Source: Butyricicoccus sp.
GTDB taxonomy: Bacteria; Bacillota; Clostridia; Oscillospirales; Butyricicoccaceae
Assembly (NCBI GenBank): GCA_020025885.1
Contig: JAHHRJ010000001.1
Span: 1 to 64,000, forward strand
Length of the DNA stretch: 64,000 nucleotides
Direction: 5' to 3'
Shown here: in pieces, positions 24,468 to 32,699 of the stretch
How positions within the stretch are numbered: position 1 is the first letter of the stretch
Layout: each line of letters starts with the position of its first letter
Program-made: the position numbers and the translations under genes
Notes under the pieces: generated by a model
Databases searched by the model: none
Seen by the model: the letters and a program-made list of their open reading frames with translations, nothing else
Told to the model about the DNA's origin: nothing

Positions 24468-25679
24468 ATGCAGCGTATATTACAAAAGTGTCCCTGGCTG
24501 ATTTTATTAGCCGGGGCGCTGATACAGATTTTGACAGGGATTCCTTCGGCGTGGGGGGCGTTCCAAAAACCAGTCATCAGCGAGTACGGCTTGAATGAGC
24601 AATCGGCAGGATACATTTTTAGTATTCTGATTGCCGGGTATGGCATTGGTTGTGCCGTAGGTGGCTTTTTGCAGGATAAGTATGGCCCACGAAAAGCGGC
24701 GCTGGCAGGAACGGTATTATTATGTGGAGGTATCGCGCTAGGCGGTGTGATCCCGCAGGGGAAAGCATGGCTGTTCTATCTGGTGTTTTCAATTCCAGTA
24801 GGGCTGGGCAGTGCGTTTTTGTATCCGGCGGTGTTGTCCTGTGCGCAAAAATGGTATGTGGACCGTAAAGGTTTGGCTACTGGCGTGGTTGGCTGCGCTA
24901 TGGGACTTTCGGGATTGTTTTTGACAGGATTCATTAGCCTGTTTACCAAAGGCGTCTGGCAGGAAAAGGGGATTCGCTGGGCATTTTTTGCTTTAGCTTT
25001 GCTTACGCTGCCGGTGTGTTTGGGGGCAGGAGTGCTGCTGGAAAATCCAAAGAAGGCAGCTGTAACCAATGCAGAAAAACAAAAAGGCTGTTCCCCAAAG
25101 CAGATGCTGTGCACAAAGAATTACTGGCTTTTGGCGGCGGCTGTGGCACTTTCCACCCCGGCGGTACAGCTATTTAGCCCGATGTTGGTAGAAATCGGTG
25201 CGGAGCGTGGCCTTGCAGAAGGGCAGGCCTTGTGGGCTGTCATGTTGGGCAGCGTTGGCAATGCCGCCGGACGACTGACCATGCCGATGCTCAGCGATAA
25301 AATAAGTCGCAAAAAAACGGATCAGTTCTTGTTTGTGGGGCTGGCAGCGTTCTCATTAGGATTTTGGTTTGCGCCAGGCTGGTGGATGATTGCGGCGTAT
25401 GTATGCCTGTGTGTATGCTATTCCGGTTTGGCGGCGGTACTGCCTGCCTTTTCTACGGATTTGTTTGGGCTGGCGCACGCTGGGGTGAATTACGGCCTGT
25501 TAGCTCTGGGTCAGACGGTGGGCAGTTTGAGCTTTCCGTTGCTGGCGGATGGACTGGGACTGAAAAACGGGCGGCACCTTTTGGCAATTGCGGCGGCAGC
25601 TGTGGGTTTCTTTGTCATAAAAGCGGTACAAATACCGGCACAACAGCAGCTATCAGGCGGAGGTGCTGAAAAAGCGTGA
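24468..25679 (+). CDS. Major facilitator superfamily transporter (oxalate/formate antiporter-like)
   Basis: 403 aa from ATG 24468 with GAAGGAGGG upstream. Twelve hydrophobic segments with the MFS loop 2-3 motif GGFLQDKYGPRKAAL (about 64-78) and a related repeat NAAGRLTMPMLSDKISRKK in the second half. The N-terminal ILTGIPSAWGAF...EYGL pattern resembles the OFA subgroup, which exchanges small carboxylates. The substrate is unknown. It is divergent to hisS and followed by an unlinked DUF1846 gene. Confidence 0.82.
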   Translation: MQRILQKCPWLILLAGALIQILTGIPSAWGAFQKPVISEYGLNEQSAGYIFSILIAGYGIGCAVGGFLQDKYGPRKAALAGTVLLCGGIALGGVIPQGKAWLFYLVFSIPVGLGSAFLYPAVLSCAQKWYVDRKGLATGVVGCAMGLSGLFLTGFISLFTKGVWQEKGIRWAFFALALLTLPVCLGAGVLLENPKKAAVTNAEKQKGCSPKQMLCTKNYWLLAAAVALSTPAVQLFSPMLVEIGAERGLAEGQALWAVMLGSVGNAAGRLTMPMLSDKISRKKTDQFLFVGLAAFSLGFWFAPGWWMIAAYVCLCVCYSGLAAVLPAFSTDLFGLAHAGVNYGLLALGQTVGSLSFPLLADGLGLKNGRHLLAIAAAAVGFFVIKAVQIPAQQQLSGGGAEKA

Positions 25680-25722
25680 AAAAATGAGCTGATTTTTGGA
25701 AGTCGGTTTTCCCACTTATCCC

Positions 25723-25751
25723 TTGCAAAAAAAAAGACGAAATGGTACTCT
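25723..25751 (+). promoter_or_regulatory. Promoter of the DUF1846 gene
   Basis: TTGCAA (25723-25728), 17 bp, TACTCT (25746-25751). Confidence 0.6.
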
Positions 25752-25844
25752 AATACAGTATGAAAAAAGATGTTGCTTTTTGGCGAACGTGCGCCGGCAT
25801 GCGGCTTGAAAAGCGTGGGGAAAGTGCAAAACGGAGTGTGAAAA

Positions 25845-27329
25845 ATGGCAAAGATCGGTTTTGATAATGAGCTTTATATGAAAAAGCAAAAGGAGCATAT
25901 CCTGGAGCGTATCAAGAACTCCAATGGCAAGCTGTATCTGGAGTTCGGTGGCAAGCTGTTTGACGATTACCATGCAGCTCGTGTGCTGCCCGGCTTCGAT
26001 GTAAATGCAAAAATCAAGCTGCTGTGCGAACTGCGCGATATGGCAGAGATCATCTTTGTCGTGTCTGCAGGCGATATTGAAAAGACCAAAGTCCGTGCAG
26101 ACCTGGGCATCACCTATGACATGGACGTGCTGCGCCTGATCGATGACATCACCCGTCTGGGCATCCAGGTAAACAGCGTGGTTATCACTCGCTACGCAGG
26201 CCAAGCAGCTGCCGATGCATTTATGTCCAAGCTGACCCAGCGTGGCGTGAAGAACTATGCCCACAAGTCGATCAAGGGATATCCCACGGAGATTGATTAT
26301 ATTTGCAGCGACGAAGGCTTTGGCTCGAACCCCTATATTGAAACGACCAAGCCTCTGGTTGTTGTTACCGCTCCCGGTCCCGGCAGCGGAAAGCTGGCTA
26401 CCTGCCTGTCTCAGGTATACCACGAGAGCCTGCGCGGTGTGAATGCTGGCTATGCAAAGTTTGAAACGTTCCCCATCTGGAATATGCCTTTGAAGCACCC
26501 GGTCAACCTGGCATACGAAGCTGCTACCGCAGACTTGAACGACGTCAACATGATCGACCCGTTCCATCTGGATGCCTACGGTGAGACCACCGTCAACTAT
26601 AACCGCGACGTGGAAGCATTCCCCATTGTAAAGAGCACTCTGGCACGTATCAGCAATGGTGCATTCGATTATAAGAGCCCCACGGATATGGGCGTGAATA
26701 TGGTTGGCAATGCAATCGTGGACGACGAAGTTGTTTGCGAGGCAAGCCGCCAGGAAATCATCCGCCGTTTCTTTGCAGCAAAGTGTGCTGTACGCAAAGG
26801 TACTGGCACGACGGAATCTCTGGATAAGATCCGCATGATTATGCGTCAGCTGGACATCACCCCGGATATCCGCAAGGTTGTTGGCGCGGCTCTGGATAAA
26901 TCCCAGAACTACGGCGCACCGGCAGCAGCGATTGAGCTGGCTGATGGTCGCATCATTACTGGCAAGGAAAGCAAGCTGATGAGTGCGTCCGCTTCCTGTG
27001 TGTTGAATGCTATTAAGGCACTGACGAATATTGATGACGATCTGACGCTGCTGACCCCCATCATCCTGCAGCCCATGCTGGAGCTGAAAACGGAGATCCT
27101 GAACAGCCGCAGCACCTTGCTGAAGCTGGACGATGTGCTGACCGCACTGGCTATCTCCGGCGCAACCAACACTATGACGGCACGCGCTATGTGGGCACTG
27201 AAGGAGCTGCGTGAGTGCGAGTTCCACTCTACACAGATGCTGCATTCTGGCGATGAAGGCACGCTGCGCCGTCTGGGCCTGCGTGTAACCAGTGAGCCTG
27301 TTTATCCTGGTAAGGATTTGTTCTTCTAA
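25845..27329 (+). CDS. DUF1846 family protein
   Basis: 494 aa, the normal length of the family. It starts with the characteristic MAKIGFDNELYMKKQKEHI and YLEFGGKLFDDYHAARVLPGF, and has a P-loop-like APGPGSGKLATCLSQ (about 178-192) and a C-terminal region rich in conserved helices. DUF1846 proteins are widespread cytoplasmic proteins of Firmicutes and actinobacteria; structural work shows a nucleotide-binding fold, but to my knowledge no reaction is established. Codon use is close to that of highly expressed genes. It is a single-gene unit with its own promoter and terminator. Confidence 0.88.
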   Translation: MAKIGFDNELYMKKQKEHILERIKNSNGKLYLEFGGKLFDDYHAARVLPGFDVNAKIKLLCELRDMAEIIFVVSAGDIEKTKVRADLGITYDMDVLRLIDDITRLGIQVNSVVITRYAGQAAADAFMSKLTQRGVKNYAHKSIKGYPTEIDYICSDEGFGSNPYIETTKPLVVVTAPGPGSGKLATCLSQVYHESLRGVNAGYAKFETFPIWNMPLKHPVNLAYEAATADLNDVNMIDPFHLDAYGETTVNYNRDVEAFPIVKSTLARISNGAFDYKSPTDMGVNMVGNAIVDDEVVCEASRQEIIRRFFAAKCAVRKGTGTTESLDKIRMIMRQLDITPDIRKVVGAALDKSQNYGAPAAAIELADGRIITGKESKLMSASASCVLNAIKALTNIDDDLTLLTPIILQPMLELKTEILNSRSTLLKLDDVLTALAISGATNTMTARAMWALKELRECEFHSTQMLHSGDEGTLRRLGLRVTSEPVYPGKDLFF

Positions 27330-27351
27330 TCTAATACGAATCATAAATGAA

Positions 27352-27399
27352 AAAACAATGGGCACCTGTGCTGCTGTCGCACAGATGCCCATTGTTTTA
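27352..27399 (+). terminator. Terminator of the DUF1846 gene
   Basis: AAACAATGGGCACCTGTGC pairs with GCACAGATGCCCATTGTTTT (one mismatch), loop TGCTGTC. Confidence 0.85.
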
Positions 27400-27431
27400 T
27401 GAAAAATAATTCGATAAATATAAAAATGGAA

Positions 27432-27460
27432 TTGACTTTTTCGTGTTATAGATATAAAAT
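27432..27460 (+). promoter_or_regulatory. Promoter of the ArsR/DUF2087 unit
   Basis: TTGACT (27432-27437), 17 bp, TAAAAT (27455-27460). The AT-rich partial palindrome TTATAGATATAA overlaps the -10 and may be the autoregulatory ArsR site. Confidence 0.6.
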
Positions 27461-27506
27461 TAACAAGGCGATACGGGATTACAAAAACCGATAAAAAGGA
27501 GAATGG

Positions 27507-27878
27507 ATGATGGATATGACAAAAATTCAAAAACTGAATGGATATTTTGAAAGCGAAATTGCAAAATGTACAGAAAAAGGCGCGGAATTGACCGTAGAAG
27601 AACGAAAAGATGAAGCAGTCTTTGCAGTCATCCGCGGAAATATTCTGGATATTTTCAAGACCATTTCTTCCGTGGCAGAAGAAATTTCCAGTGGAGATGA
27701 AGAAAAATTCCGCGAGTTCTTCCTGAGCAAAACGGAGCAGATTCCCCAGAACTGGCATATGTCTCTGGAGCGTGCGCGTGCACATGGCGATGCGGAAGCA
27801 GCACACATCGAACGGGTAAAGCTGGAGGCAATCGAGGAAATCAAAGCAACCTTTGCGCAGATCTGGGAGGAAGCATAA
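27507..27878 (+). CDS. Hypothetical helical protein coupled to an ArsR regulator
   Basis: 123 aa, acidic, predicted almost wholly alpha-helical (KLNGYFESEIAKC, EERKDEAVFAVIRGNIL, the C-terminal AIEEIKATFAQIWEEA). No membrane segment, no metal motif. I do not recognise it beyond similarity in style to small clostridial proteins encoded just before ArsR/DUF2087 regulators. It overlaps the regulator start by one base (TAATG), so the two are translated together and probably act together, perhaps as an accessory or effector of the regulator. SD AAAAAGGAG before the ATG at 27507. Confidence 0.75.
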   Translation: MMDMTKIQKLNGYFESEIAKCTEKGAELTVEERKDEAVFAVIRGNILDIFKTISSVAEEISSGDEEKFREFFLSKTEQIPQNWHMSLERARAHGDAEAAHIERVKLEAIEEIKATFAQIWEEA

Positions 27879-28435
27879 TGACCGAAACAGAAGCGGTCCA
27901 ACTGTTTAAGTGCTTGGCGGATCGCTCCCGATTGCAGATTTTGAAATCGCTTGCCATCGAGGATATGTATGTGGAACGGCTGGCTGAGCGCTTGGCTTTG
28001 ACGCCTTCAACGGTATCGTTTCACCTGAAAAAGCTGGCAGATGCCGGTGCAGTGCGCTCCTACAAAAATCAGTATTATACGATGTATGCGCTTTGCCGCG
28101 AGGTGTTTGATGCGGATATTCTGGACATCATTACTCAAACCTCGGACGAAGCGGATTTGCAGGAACGGCGCGAAGCAGAATATCGCCAGCGCGTGCTGCA
28201 AAGTTTTTTTGTGTATGGAAAGTTGAAAAGCATTCCGACACAGCGAAAAAAAGAACGCATCATTCTGGAAGAAATGGCAAAAGCATTTACCAAAGACCGC
28301 ATCTACACAGAACGCGAAGTGAATATCATCCTCGCGGATTTTTATGATGATTTTTGTACTTTGCGCCGTGATATGGTTGCGGAGCAAATTTTGGATCGGG
28401 ATAAAAACGGCTACTGGCGCACGGAGAACAATTAA
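27878..28435 (+). CDS. ArsR-type winged-helix regulator with DUF2087 domain
   Basis: 185 aa. N-terminal ArsR winged helix (about 5-80: LFKCLADRSRLQILKSL, LALTPSTVSFHLKKLADAG) followed by a C-terminal DUF2087 domain (about 110-180: FVYGKLKSIPTQRKKERIILE, YTEREVNIILADFYDDFCTLRRDMV, ending in the family-typical YWRTE). There is no CxC metal site, so it is not an arsenic-type sensor. DUF2087 regulators are common in Firmicutes with unknown ligand. Autoregulation through the promoter at 27432 is likely. Confidence 0.88.
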   Translation: MTETEAVQLFKCLADRSRLQILKSLAIEDMYVERLAERLALTPSTVSFHLKKLADAGAVRSYKNQYYTMYALCREVFDADILDIITQTSDEADLQERREAEYRQRVLQSFFVYGKLKSIPTQRKKERIILEEMAKAFTKDRIYTEREVNIILADFYDDFCTLRRDMVAEQILDRDKNGYWRTENN

Positions 28436-28440
28436 ACACG

Positions 28441-28482
28441 AAAAGAGATGAGCATGCATGGATTGCGTGCTCATTTCTTTTG
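28441..28482 (+). terminator. Terminator of the ArsR unit
   Basis: AAAAGAGATGAGCATGC pairs with GCGTGCTCATTTCTTTT (few mismatches), loop ATGGATT. Confidence 0.8.
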
Positions 28483-28555
28483 ATGAAAAAATGCAATACG
28501 GACGGCACTTTTTTAACAATCACGAATATTGAGATGAAAATTTGTAAAAAAATGC

Positions 28556-28584
28556 TTGACATTTTATAAACAAACTGATAAATT
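28556..28584 (+). promoter_or_regulatory. Promoter of the exported flavoprotein
   Basis: Consensus TTGACA (28556-28561), 17 bp, TAAATT (28579-28584). Confidence 0.75.
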
Positions 28585-28661
28585 AGGCGAGCGTTTTGCG
28601 TTGGAAAAAGAATGCAAGGTAAGCATCTTCCACGACGCAACATATTGAGGAGGATATTTTT

Positions 28662-30455
28662 ATGAAGAAGTTTATGGCACTCCTGCTGAGTGTGGTTATG
28701 GCTTTTTCTCTGGTGGCCTGCGGTGCAACTGCCAGCGAAACAACTGTCGACCCTGCAAAGCAGACTGAGAGTACGAATGAGCAGTTTGACATCGTAATCA
28801 TCGGCGCTGGTGGCGCTGGCCTGGCAGCAGCTGTTGAAGCTAGCGAGCAGGGCGCACACAACATTGTTGTGTTGGAGAAGATGTCTTTTGCTGGCGGCAG
28901 CACTACCATGGCATTTGGCGGCTTTAACTGCACCAATTCCCGCTTTATGGATGAACTGGGCCGCGAAGAGACCCCCATCCAGCTGGCAGACCGTATCATC
29001 AAGAATGGTTCTGGCCTGAACGATCCTGACATGGCTAGCGTGGTTGCTATGCAGACCCCTGCTGTCATCGAGTGGCTGGAAGGCTTTGGCTCTGAGTGGG
29101 GCAAGATCCGTTACAGCGACCTGCACTGCCCCACCGACGGCACGATTCCCGGCGTGGAGCTGGTCAAGGTGCTGAAGCAGCAGGCTGAGAAGAACGGTGT
29201 TGAGATTCGTTACAATTCTCCCGCTGTGGATCTGGTTGCTGACGAGGACGGTCGCGTTTGCGGCGTTAAGGTACAGGGCCCCGAAGGTGAGTACACGATT
29301 GATACTACCGCTGTCATCCTGGCAACCGGCGGCTTCGAGTCTAACCCCGAGATGATTGCTAAGTACGATAATCCGGGTCTGGCAAACATTCATCTGGCAC
29401 CTAGCCAGGGCAACATGGGCGATGGCATTGTTATGGCCGAAAAGCTGGGCGCACAGTTGGTCAACATGAATCTGATTCAGCTGTCTTGCGCAGTGGCACC
29501 TTTCTCCATCCAGATGCAGATGCCTATCAAGAACAACGGCGTCATCTTCGTCAACAAGGAAGGTAAGCGCTTTACCAACGAGTACAGTAAGGCAAGCTCT
29601 GACCGCCGCATCACTGAGGATATCCTGAAGCAGACCGACGGCGAGTGCTATGGTATCTACAACGAGGAAATTTACCAGGAGTTCATGGCTATCGAGGAGA
29701 AAGATTTCTTCGACGAGTACCGTATGACTGGTATTGATAACAGCAGCCTGCTGGTCAAGGCTGACACCATTGAAGAGCTGGCTGAGAAGATCGGTTTGGA
29801 TGCTGCTGTTCTGACCGAGACCATTGCGAACCTGAAGAATGACGGCATCGACAACGAGGTTGTGGTGGAGAGAGCTGATAGCTACAAGAAGGGCCCCTTC
29901 TATGCAATTCTGCTGACCCCCGGTGTCATGGACACTCTGGGTGGTGTGAAGGCTGATACCACTGGTCGCGTACTGAACACGGACAATAAGCCCATCAAGG
30001 GTCTGTACGCAGCTGGCGAAGTCATTGGTAATGTGCAGGGCACTTATTACTCTGTTGGTCTGGGCGAGGCAGCTGTTTTCGGCCGTGTTTCTGCCCGCAA
30101 TGCGATCGAGTATGTCAATGACCGTGGCGGTCTGACCGAGCATGTGCCTTTCGAGCGCGGCGACAAGGCACCTGAGGCAGAGGCAGTTAAGGGCAACTTT
30201 ACCGACGGTACCTTCACTGGTGAGGGCCAGGGCATGAATGGTATGATCAAGGTAGAAGTGACCGTCAAGGACGGCAGCATCACCGAAATCAAGGTGCTGG
30301 AGCAGTCTGAGACTCCTAACATTTATGCAGGTGCAGAGGAGCAGTTTATTCCGAATCTGATCAAGACTCAGAATCTGGATATCGACGCTGTTGCTGGTGC
30401 AACTCGTTCCAGCGAAGGCCTGCGTGCTGCTGTAAAGAGCGCATTGGGCCAGTAA
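28662..30455 (+). CDS. Exported FAD-dependent reductase with FMN-binding domain (fumarate/urocanate reductase family)
   Basis: 597 aa. Lipoprotein signal with lipobox LVAC (Cys20), so anchored outside the membrane. Residues 43-500 are an FAD_binding_2 flavoprotein (VIIGAGGAGLAAAVEA; GGFESNP; the end block GLYAAGEVIGNVQGTYYS...VFGR). The C-terminal ~90 residues are an FMN_bind domain whose DAVAGATRSS fits the ApbE flavinylation motif (Thr581). Such proteins take electrons from a membrane flavin system and reduce external acceptors. The fumarate-reductase histidine and arginine environments differ: TPGVMDTLGGV instead of the usual His-Thr-Met motif, and YYSVGLGEA where an Arg-containing loop is expected, so the acceptor is probably not fumarate. 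ApbE and RNF partners are not in the window. Confidence 0.88.
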   Translation: MKKFMALLLSVVMAFSLVACGATASETTVDPAKQTESTNEQFDIVIIGAGGAGLAAAVEASEQGAHNIVVLEKMSFAGGSTTMAFGGFNCTNSRFMDELGREETPIQLADRIIKNGSGLNDPDMASVVAMQTPAVIEWLEGFGSEWGKIRYSDLHCPTDGTIPGVELVKVLKQQAEKNGVEIRYNSPAVDLVADEDGRVCGVKVQGPEGEYTIDTTAVILATGGFESNPEMIAKYDNPGLANIHLAPSQGNMGDGIVMAEKLGAQLVNMNLIQLSCAVAPFSIQMQMPIKNNGVIFVNKEGKRFTNEYSKASSDRRITEDILKQTDGECYGIYNEEIYQEFMAIEEKDFFDEYRMTGIDNSSLLVKADTIEELAEKIGLDAAVLTETIANLKNDGIDNEVVVERADSYKKGPFYAILLTPGVMDTLGGVKADTTGRVLNTDNKPIKGLYAAGEVIGNVQGTYYSVGLGEAAVFGRVSARNAIEYVNDRGGLTEHVPFERGDKAPEAEAVKGNFTDGTFTGEGQGMNGMIKVEVTVKDGSITEIKVLEQSETPNIYAGAEEQFIPNLIKTQNLDIDAVAGATRSSEGLRAAVKSALGQ

Positions 30456-30479
30456 GCCTGTAAACCTATAAAATGAATA

Positions 30480-30516
30480 AAAGAGCTCCTGTGCCATAGG
30501 CCGGGAGCTCTTTTTA
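30480..30516 (+). terminator. Terminator of the exported flavoprotein gene
   Basis: AAAGAGCTCC and GGGAGCTCTTTTT form the stem, with inner GC pairs around GTGCCATAGG. Confidence 0.8.
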
Positions 30517-30590
30517 GATGTAAAATAAGGTGTAAGCAGTTTTTACGAAAAAAGATTGGTATGGCATTGTGAATTTTATGCTGAGCCATC

Positions 30591-30619
30591 TTGAAAAAAA
30601 CGGCGAATTTACTTATAAT
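30591..30619 (+). promoter_or_regulatory. Promoter of the Fe-S scaffold/GGGtGRT operon
   Basis: TTGAAA (30591-30596), 17 bp, TATAAT (30614-30619). The leader carries a small hairpin with a TTCG loop (about 30637-30654), which may stabilise the mRNA 5' end. Confidence 0.8.
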
Positions 30620-30693
30620 AAAAATAAGCGTGGTTACACCGGGGATTCGTCCCGGACGGCCCCGTTTATCAATAAGATAAAGGAGAGATCATC

Positions 30694-31386
30694 ATGAACT
30701 ATTCTCATGAAGTCGAGCGTATGTGCCCGTTGACCAAGGGTCCTAACCATGGTCCGGCTCCCATTCCCGAAGAGGGCAAGTGGGTTAAGGCATACCAGAT
30801 CAGCGACATTTCCGGCCTGACCCACGGTGTGGGCTGGTGCGCACCCCAGCAGGGTACCTGCAAGCTGACCCTGAATGTTAAGAACGGTGTCATCGAGGAA
30901 GCTCTGGTTGAGACCATCGGCTGCTCCGGCATGACCCACTCTGCTGCTATGGCAGGCGAGATCCTGCCCGGCAAGACCATTCTGGAGGCTCTGAACACCG
31001 ACCTGGTCTGCGACGCTATCAACGTTGCAATGCGCGAGCTGTTCCTGCAGATCGTTTACGGTCGTACCCAGACTGCTTTCTCTGAGGACGGCCTGCCTGT
31101 CGGCGCTGGCCTGGAGGACCTGGGCAAGGGCCTGCGTTCCATGACCGGTACCATTTTCTCCACCAAGGCAAAGGGTGTTCGTTACCTGGAGCTGACCGAA
31201 GGCTACATCACCAAGCTGGCTCTGGATGCTGACAACGAAGTTATCGGCTACCAGTTCGTCCGCCTGGGCAAGATGATGGAAGCGATTCGTCACGGTGTCG
31301 ATGCTAAGGAAGCTTACGAGAGCAATATCGGCACCTACGGCCGCTTTGCTGAGGCTGCTAAGTACATCGATCCCCGCGAAGAATAA
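30694..31386 (+). CDS. NifU/IscU-like Fe-S scaffold-type protein paired with GGGtGRT
   Basis: 230 aa. Residues about 45-125 look like an IscU/NifU-N fold: GWCAPQQGTCKLTLNV, VETIGCSGMTHSAAM and a later segment with Cys in LVCDAINVAM, giving cysteines spaced as in cluster scaffolds. The C-terminal part is family-specific (KGVRYLELTEGYITKLALD). Proteins of this type are always found with the GGGtGRT protein, as here, 18 bp upstream of it. No sulfur donor (IscS/SufS) is nearby. Codon use is strongly biased (GCT, CGT, GGC, ACC), pointing to very high expression. The molecular role is not established. Confidence 0.8.
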   Translation: MNYSHEVERMCPLTKGPNHGPAPIPEEGKWVKAYQISDISGLTHGVGWCAPQQGTCKLTLNVKNGVIEEALVETIGCSGMTHSAAMAGEILPGKTILEALNTDLVCDAINVAMRELFLQIVYGRTQTAFSEDGLPVGAGLEDLGKGLRSMTGTIFSTKAKGVRYLELTEGYITKLALDADNEVIGYQFVRLGKMMEAIRHGVDAKEAYESNIGTYGRFAEAAKYIDPREE

Positions 31387-31404
31387 GAAAGGAGGAGTTT
31401 TATT

Positions 31405-32400
31405 ATGGCTACATTTGAATCTATGGATCGCCGTATGCCTAAGATCGAGGCATGCCTGAAGGCTAATGGCCTGGAATCTCTGGACGCTTGCCGCGACATG
31501 CTCCTCGCAAAGGGCATCGACTGCGAGTCTATCGTTAAGGGCATTCAGCCCATCTGCTTCGAGAACGCTGTCTGGGCATACACCCTGGGCACCGCTATCG
31601 CTGTAAAGCGCGGCCTGAAGAACGCTTCTGAGTGTGCTGCTGCTATCGGCGAAGGTCTGGAAGCTTTCACCATCCCCGGTTCTGTTGCAGAGCAGCGTAA
31701 GGTTGGTCTGGGCCACGGTAACCTGGGCGCAATGCTGCTGGATGACAACACCAAGTGCTTCGCATTCCTGGCAGGCCACGAGTCCTTCGCAGCTGCTGAG
31801 GGCGCACTGGGCATCGCTCGTACCGCTAACAAGGCACGTAAGACCCCCCTGCGCGTTATCCTGAACGGCCTGGGCAAGGATGCTGCTTACATCATCAGCC
31901 GTATCAACGGCTTCACCTACGTGGAGACCGATTACGACTTCGCTACCGGCGACCTGAAGGTCGTTCGTGAGAAGGCTTTCTCTGAGGGCGAGCGCGCAGC
32001 AGTTAAGTGCTACGGTGCTAACGACGTTCAGGAAGGCGTTGCTATCATGAAGAAGGAAGCTGTTGAAGTTTCCATCACCGGTAACTCCACCAACCCCACT
32101 CGCTTCCAGCACCCCGTTGCTGGCACCTACAAGAAGTGGGCTATGGAGAACGGCAAGAAGTATTTCTCCGTTGCTTCCGGCGGCGGCACGGGCCGTACCC
32201 TGCACCCCGATAACGTTGCAGCTGGCCCCGCTTCTTACGGCATGACCGATACCATGGGCCGTATGCACGGTGACGCTCAGTTTGCAGGTTCTTCTTCTGT
32301 TCCTGCTCACGTTGAGATGATGGGTCTGATCGGCGCTGGCAACAACCCGATGGTCGGTATGACTGTCGCTTGCGCTGTTGCAGCTTCTCAGGCTGAATAA
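31405..32400 (+). CDS. GGGtGRT protein
   Basis: 331 aa, recognised by the name-giving motif SVASGGGTGRTLHPDN (about 256-271) followed by GMTDTMGRMHGDAQFAGSSS. The family occurs in anaerobic Firmicutes and always sits beside the NifU-like protein encoded just upstream. Its function is unknown; the glycine-rich loop suggests nucleotide or phosphate binding. No signal peptide or membrane helix. Start ATG 31405 behind AAAGGAGGAG; codon bias here is the strongest in the window, so the pair must be abundant proteins. Terminator at 32414-32450. Confidence 0.9.
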   Translation: MATFESMDRRMPKIEACLKANGLESLDACRDMLLAKGIDCESIVKGIQPICFENAVWAYTLGTAIAVKRGLKNASECAAAIGEGLEAFTIPGSVAEQRKVGLGHGNLGAMLLDDNTKCFAFLAGHESFAAAEGALGIARTANKARKTPLRVILNGLGKDAAYIISRINGFTYVETDYDFATGDLKVVREKAFSEGERAAVKCYGANDVQEGVAIMKKEAVEVSITGNSTNPTRFQHPVAGTYKKWAMENGKKYFSVASGGGTGRTLHPDNVAAGPASYGMTDTMGRMHGDAQFAGSSSVPAHVEMMGLIGAGNNPMVGMTVACAVAASQAE

Positions 32401-32413
32401 TATCGCTTGACTT

Positions 32414-32450
32414 TTAAGGTCCGCTGTGTTCGCATGGCGGACCTTTTTTT
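32414..32450 (+). terminator. Terminator of the GGGtGRT operon
   Basis: AAGGTCCGC and GCGGACCTT around an 11-nt loop, followed by TTTTTT. Confidence 0.85.
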
Positions 32451-32628
32451 GTGTGTAAAAATGGACACCACTTCGCTGTTTTCCACATGGAAGTGCGATT
32501 CGGTGGAAAATGCGATACTGCGATGATTTCGACAGATATGACTGCGCAAGGATACTGGGTCTGAAGCCTTTTACCCATTCTGCTTGGTCGAAACCACCAT
32601 GCAGGAGAAAAGAGAACAAAACGGAATC

Positions 32629-32676
32629 AAAAAAGCTCCCGCTGCAGCGCGTAAGCGTCACAGCGGGAGCTTTTTT
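32629..32676 (-). terminator. Terminator of the SPFH/NfeD unit
   Basis: AAAAAAGCTCCCGCTG pairs with CAGCGGGAGCTTTTTT; T-rich tail on the minus strand. Confidence 0.85.
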
Positions 32677-32699
32677 GTTGTTATAAGATTGCGAAGGAA

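Noticed and set aside
25716..27806. 696-codon open frame on the minus strand
   Set aside because: It is antisense to the DUF1846 gene and runs across its terminator; composition is a shadow of a codon-biased gene, with no RBS or protein-like motif.
28326..30497. 723-codon open frame on the minus strand
   Set aside because: Shadow of the exported flavoprotein on the plus strand; no RBS and no recognisable domains.
30634..32661. 675-codon open frame on the minus strand
   Set aside because: Shadow of the Fe-S scaffold and GGGtGRT genes caused by strong codon bias.
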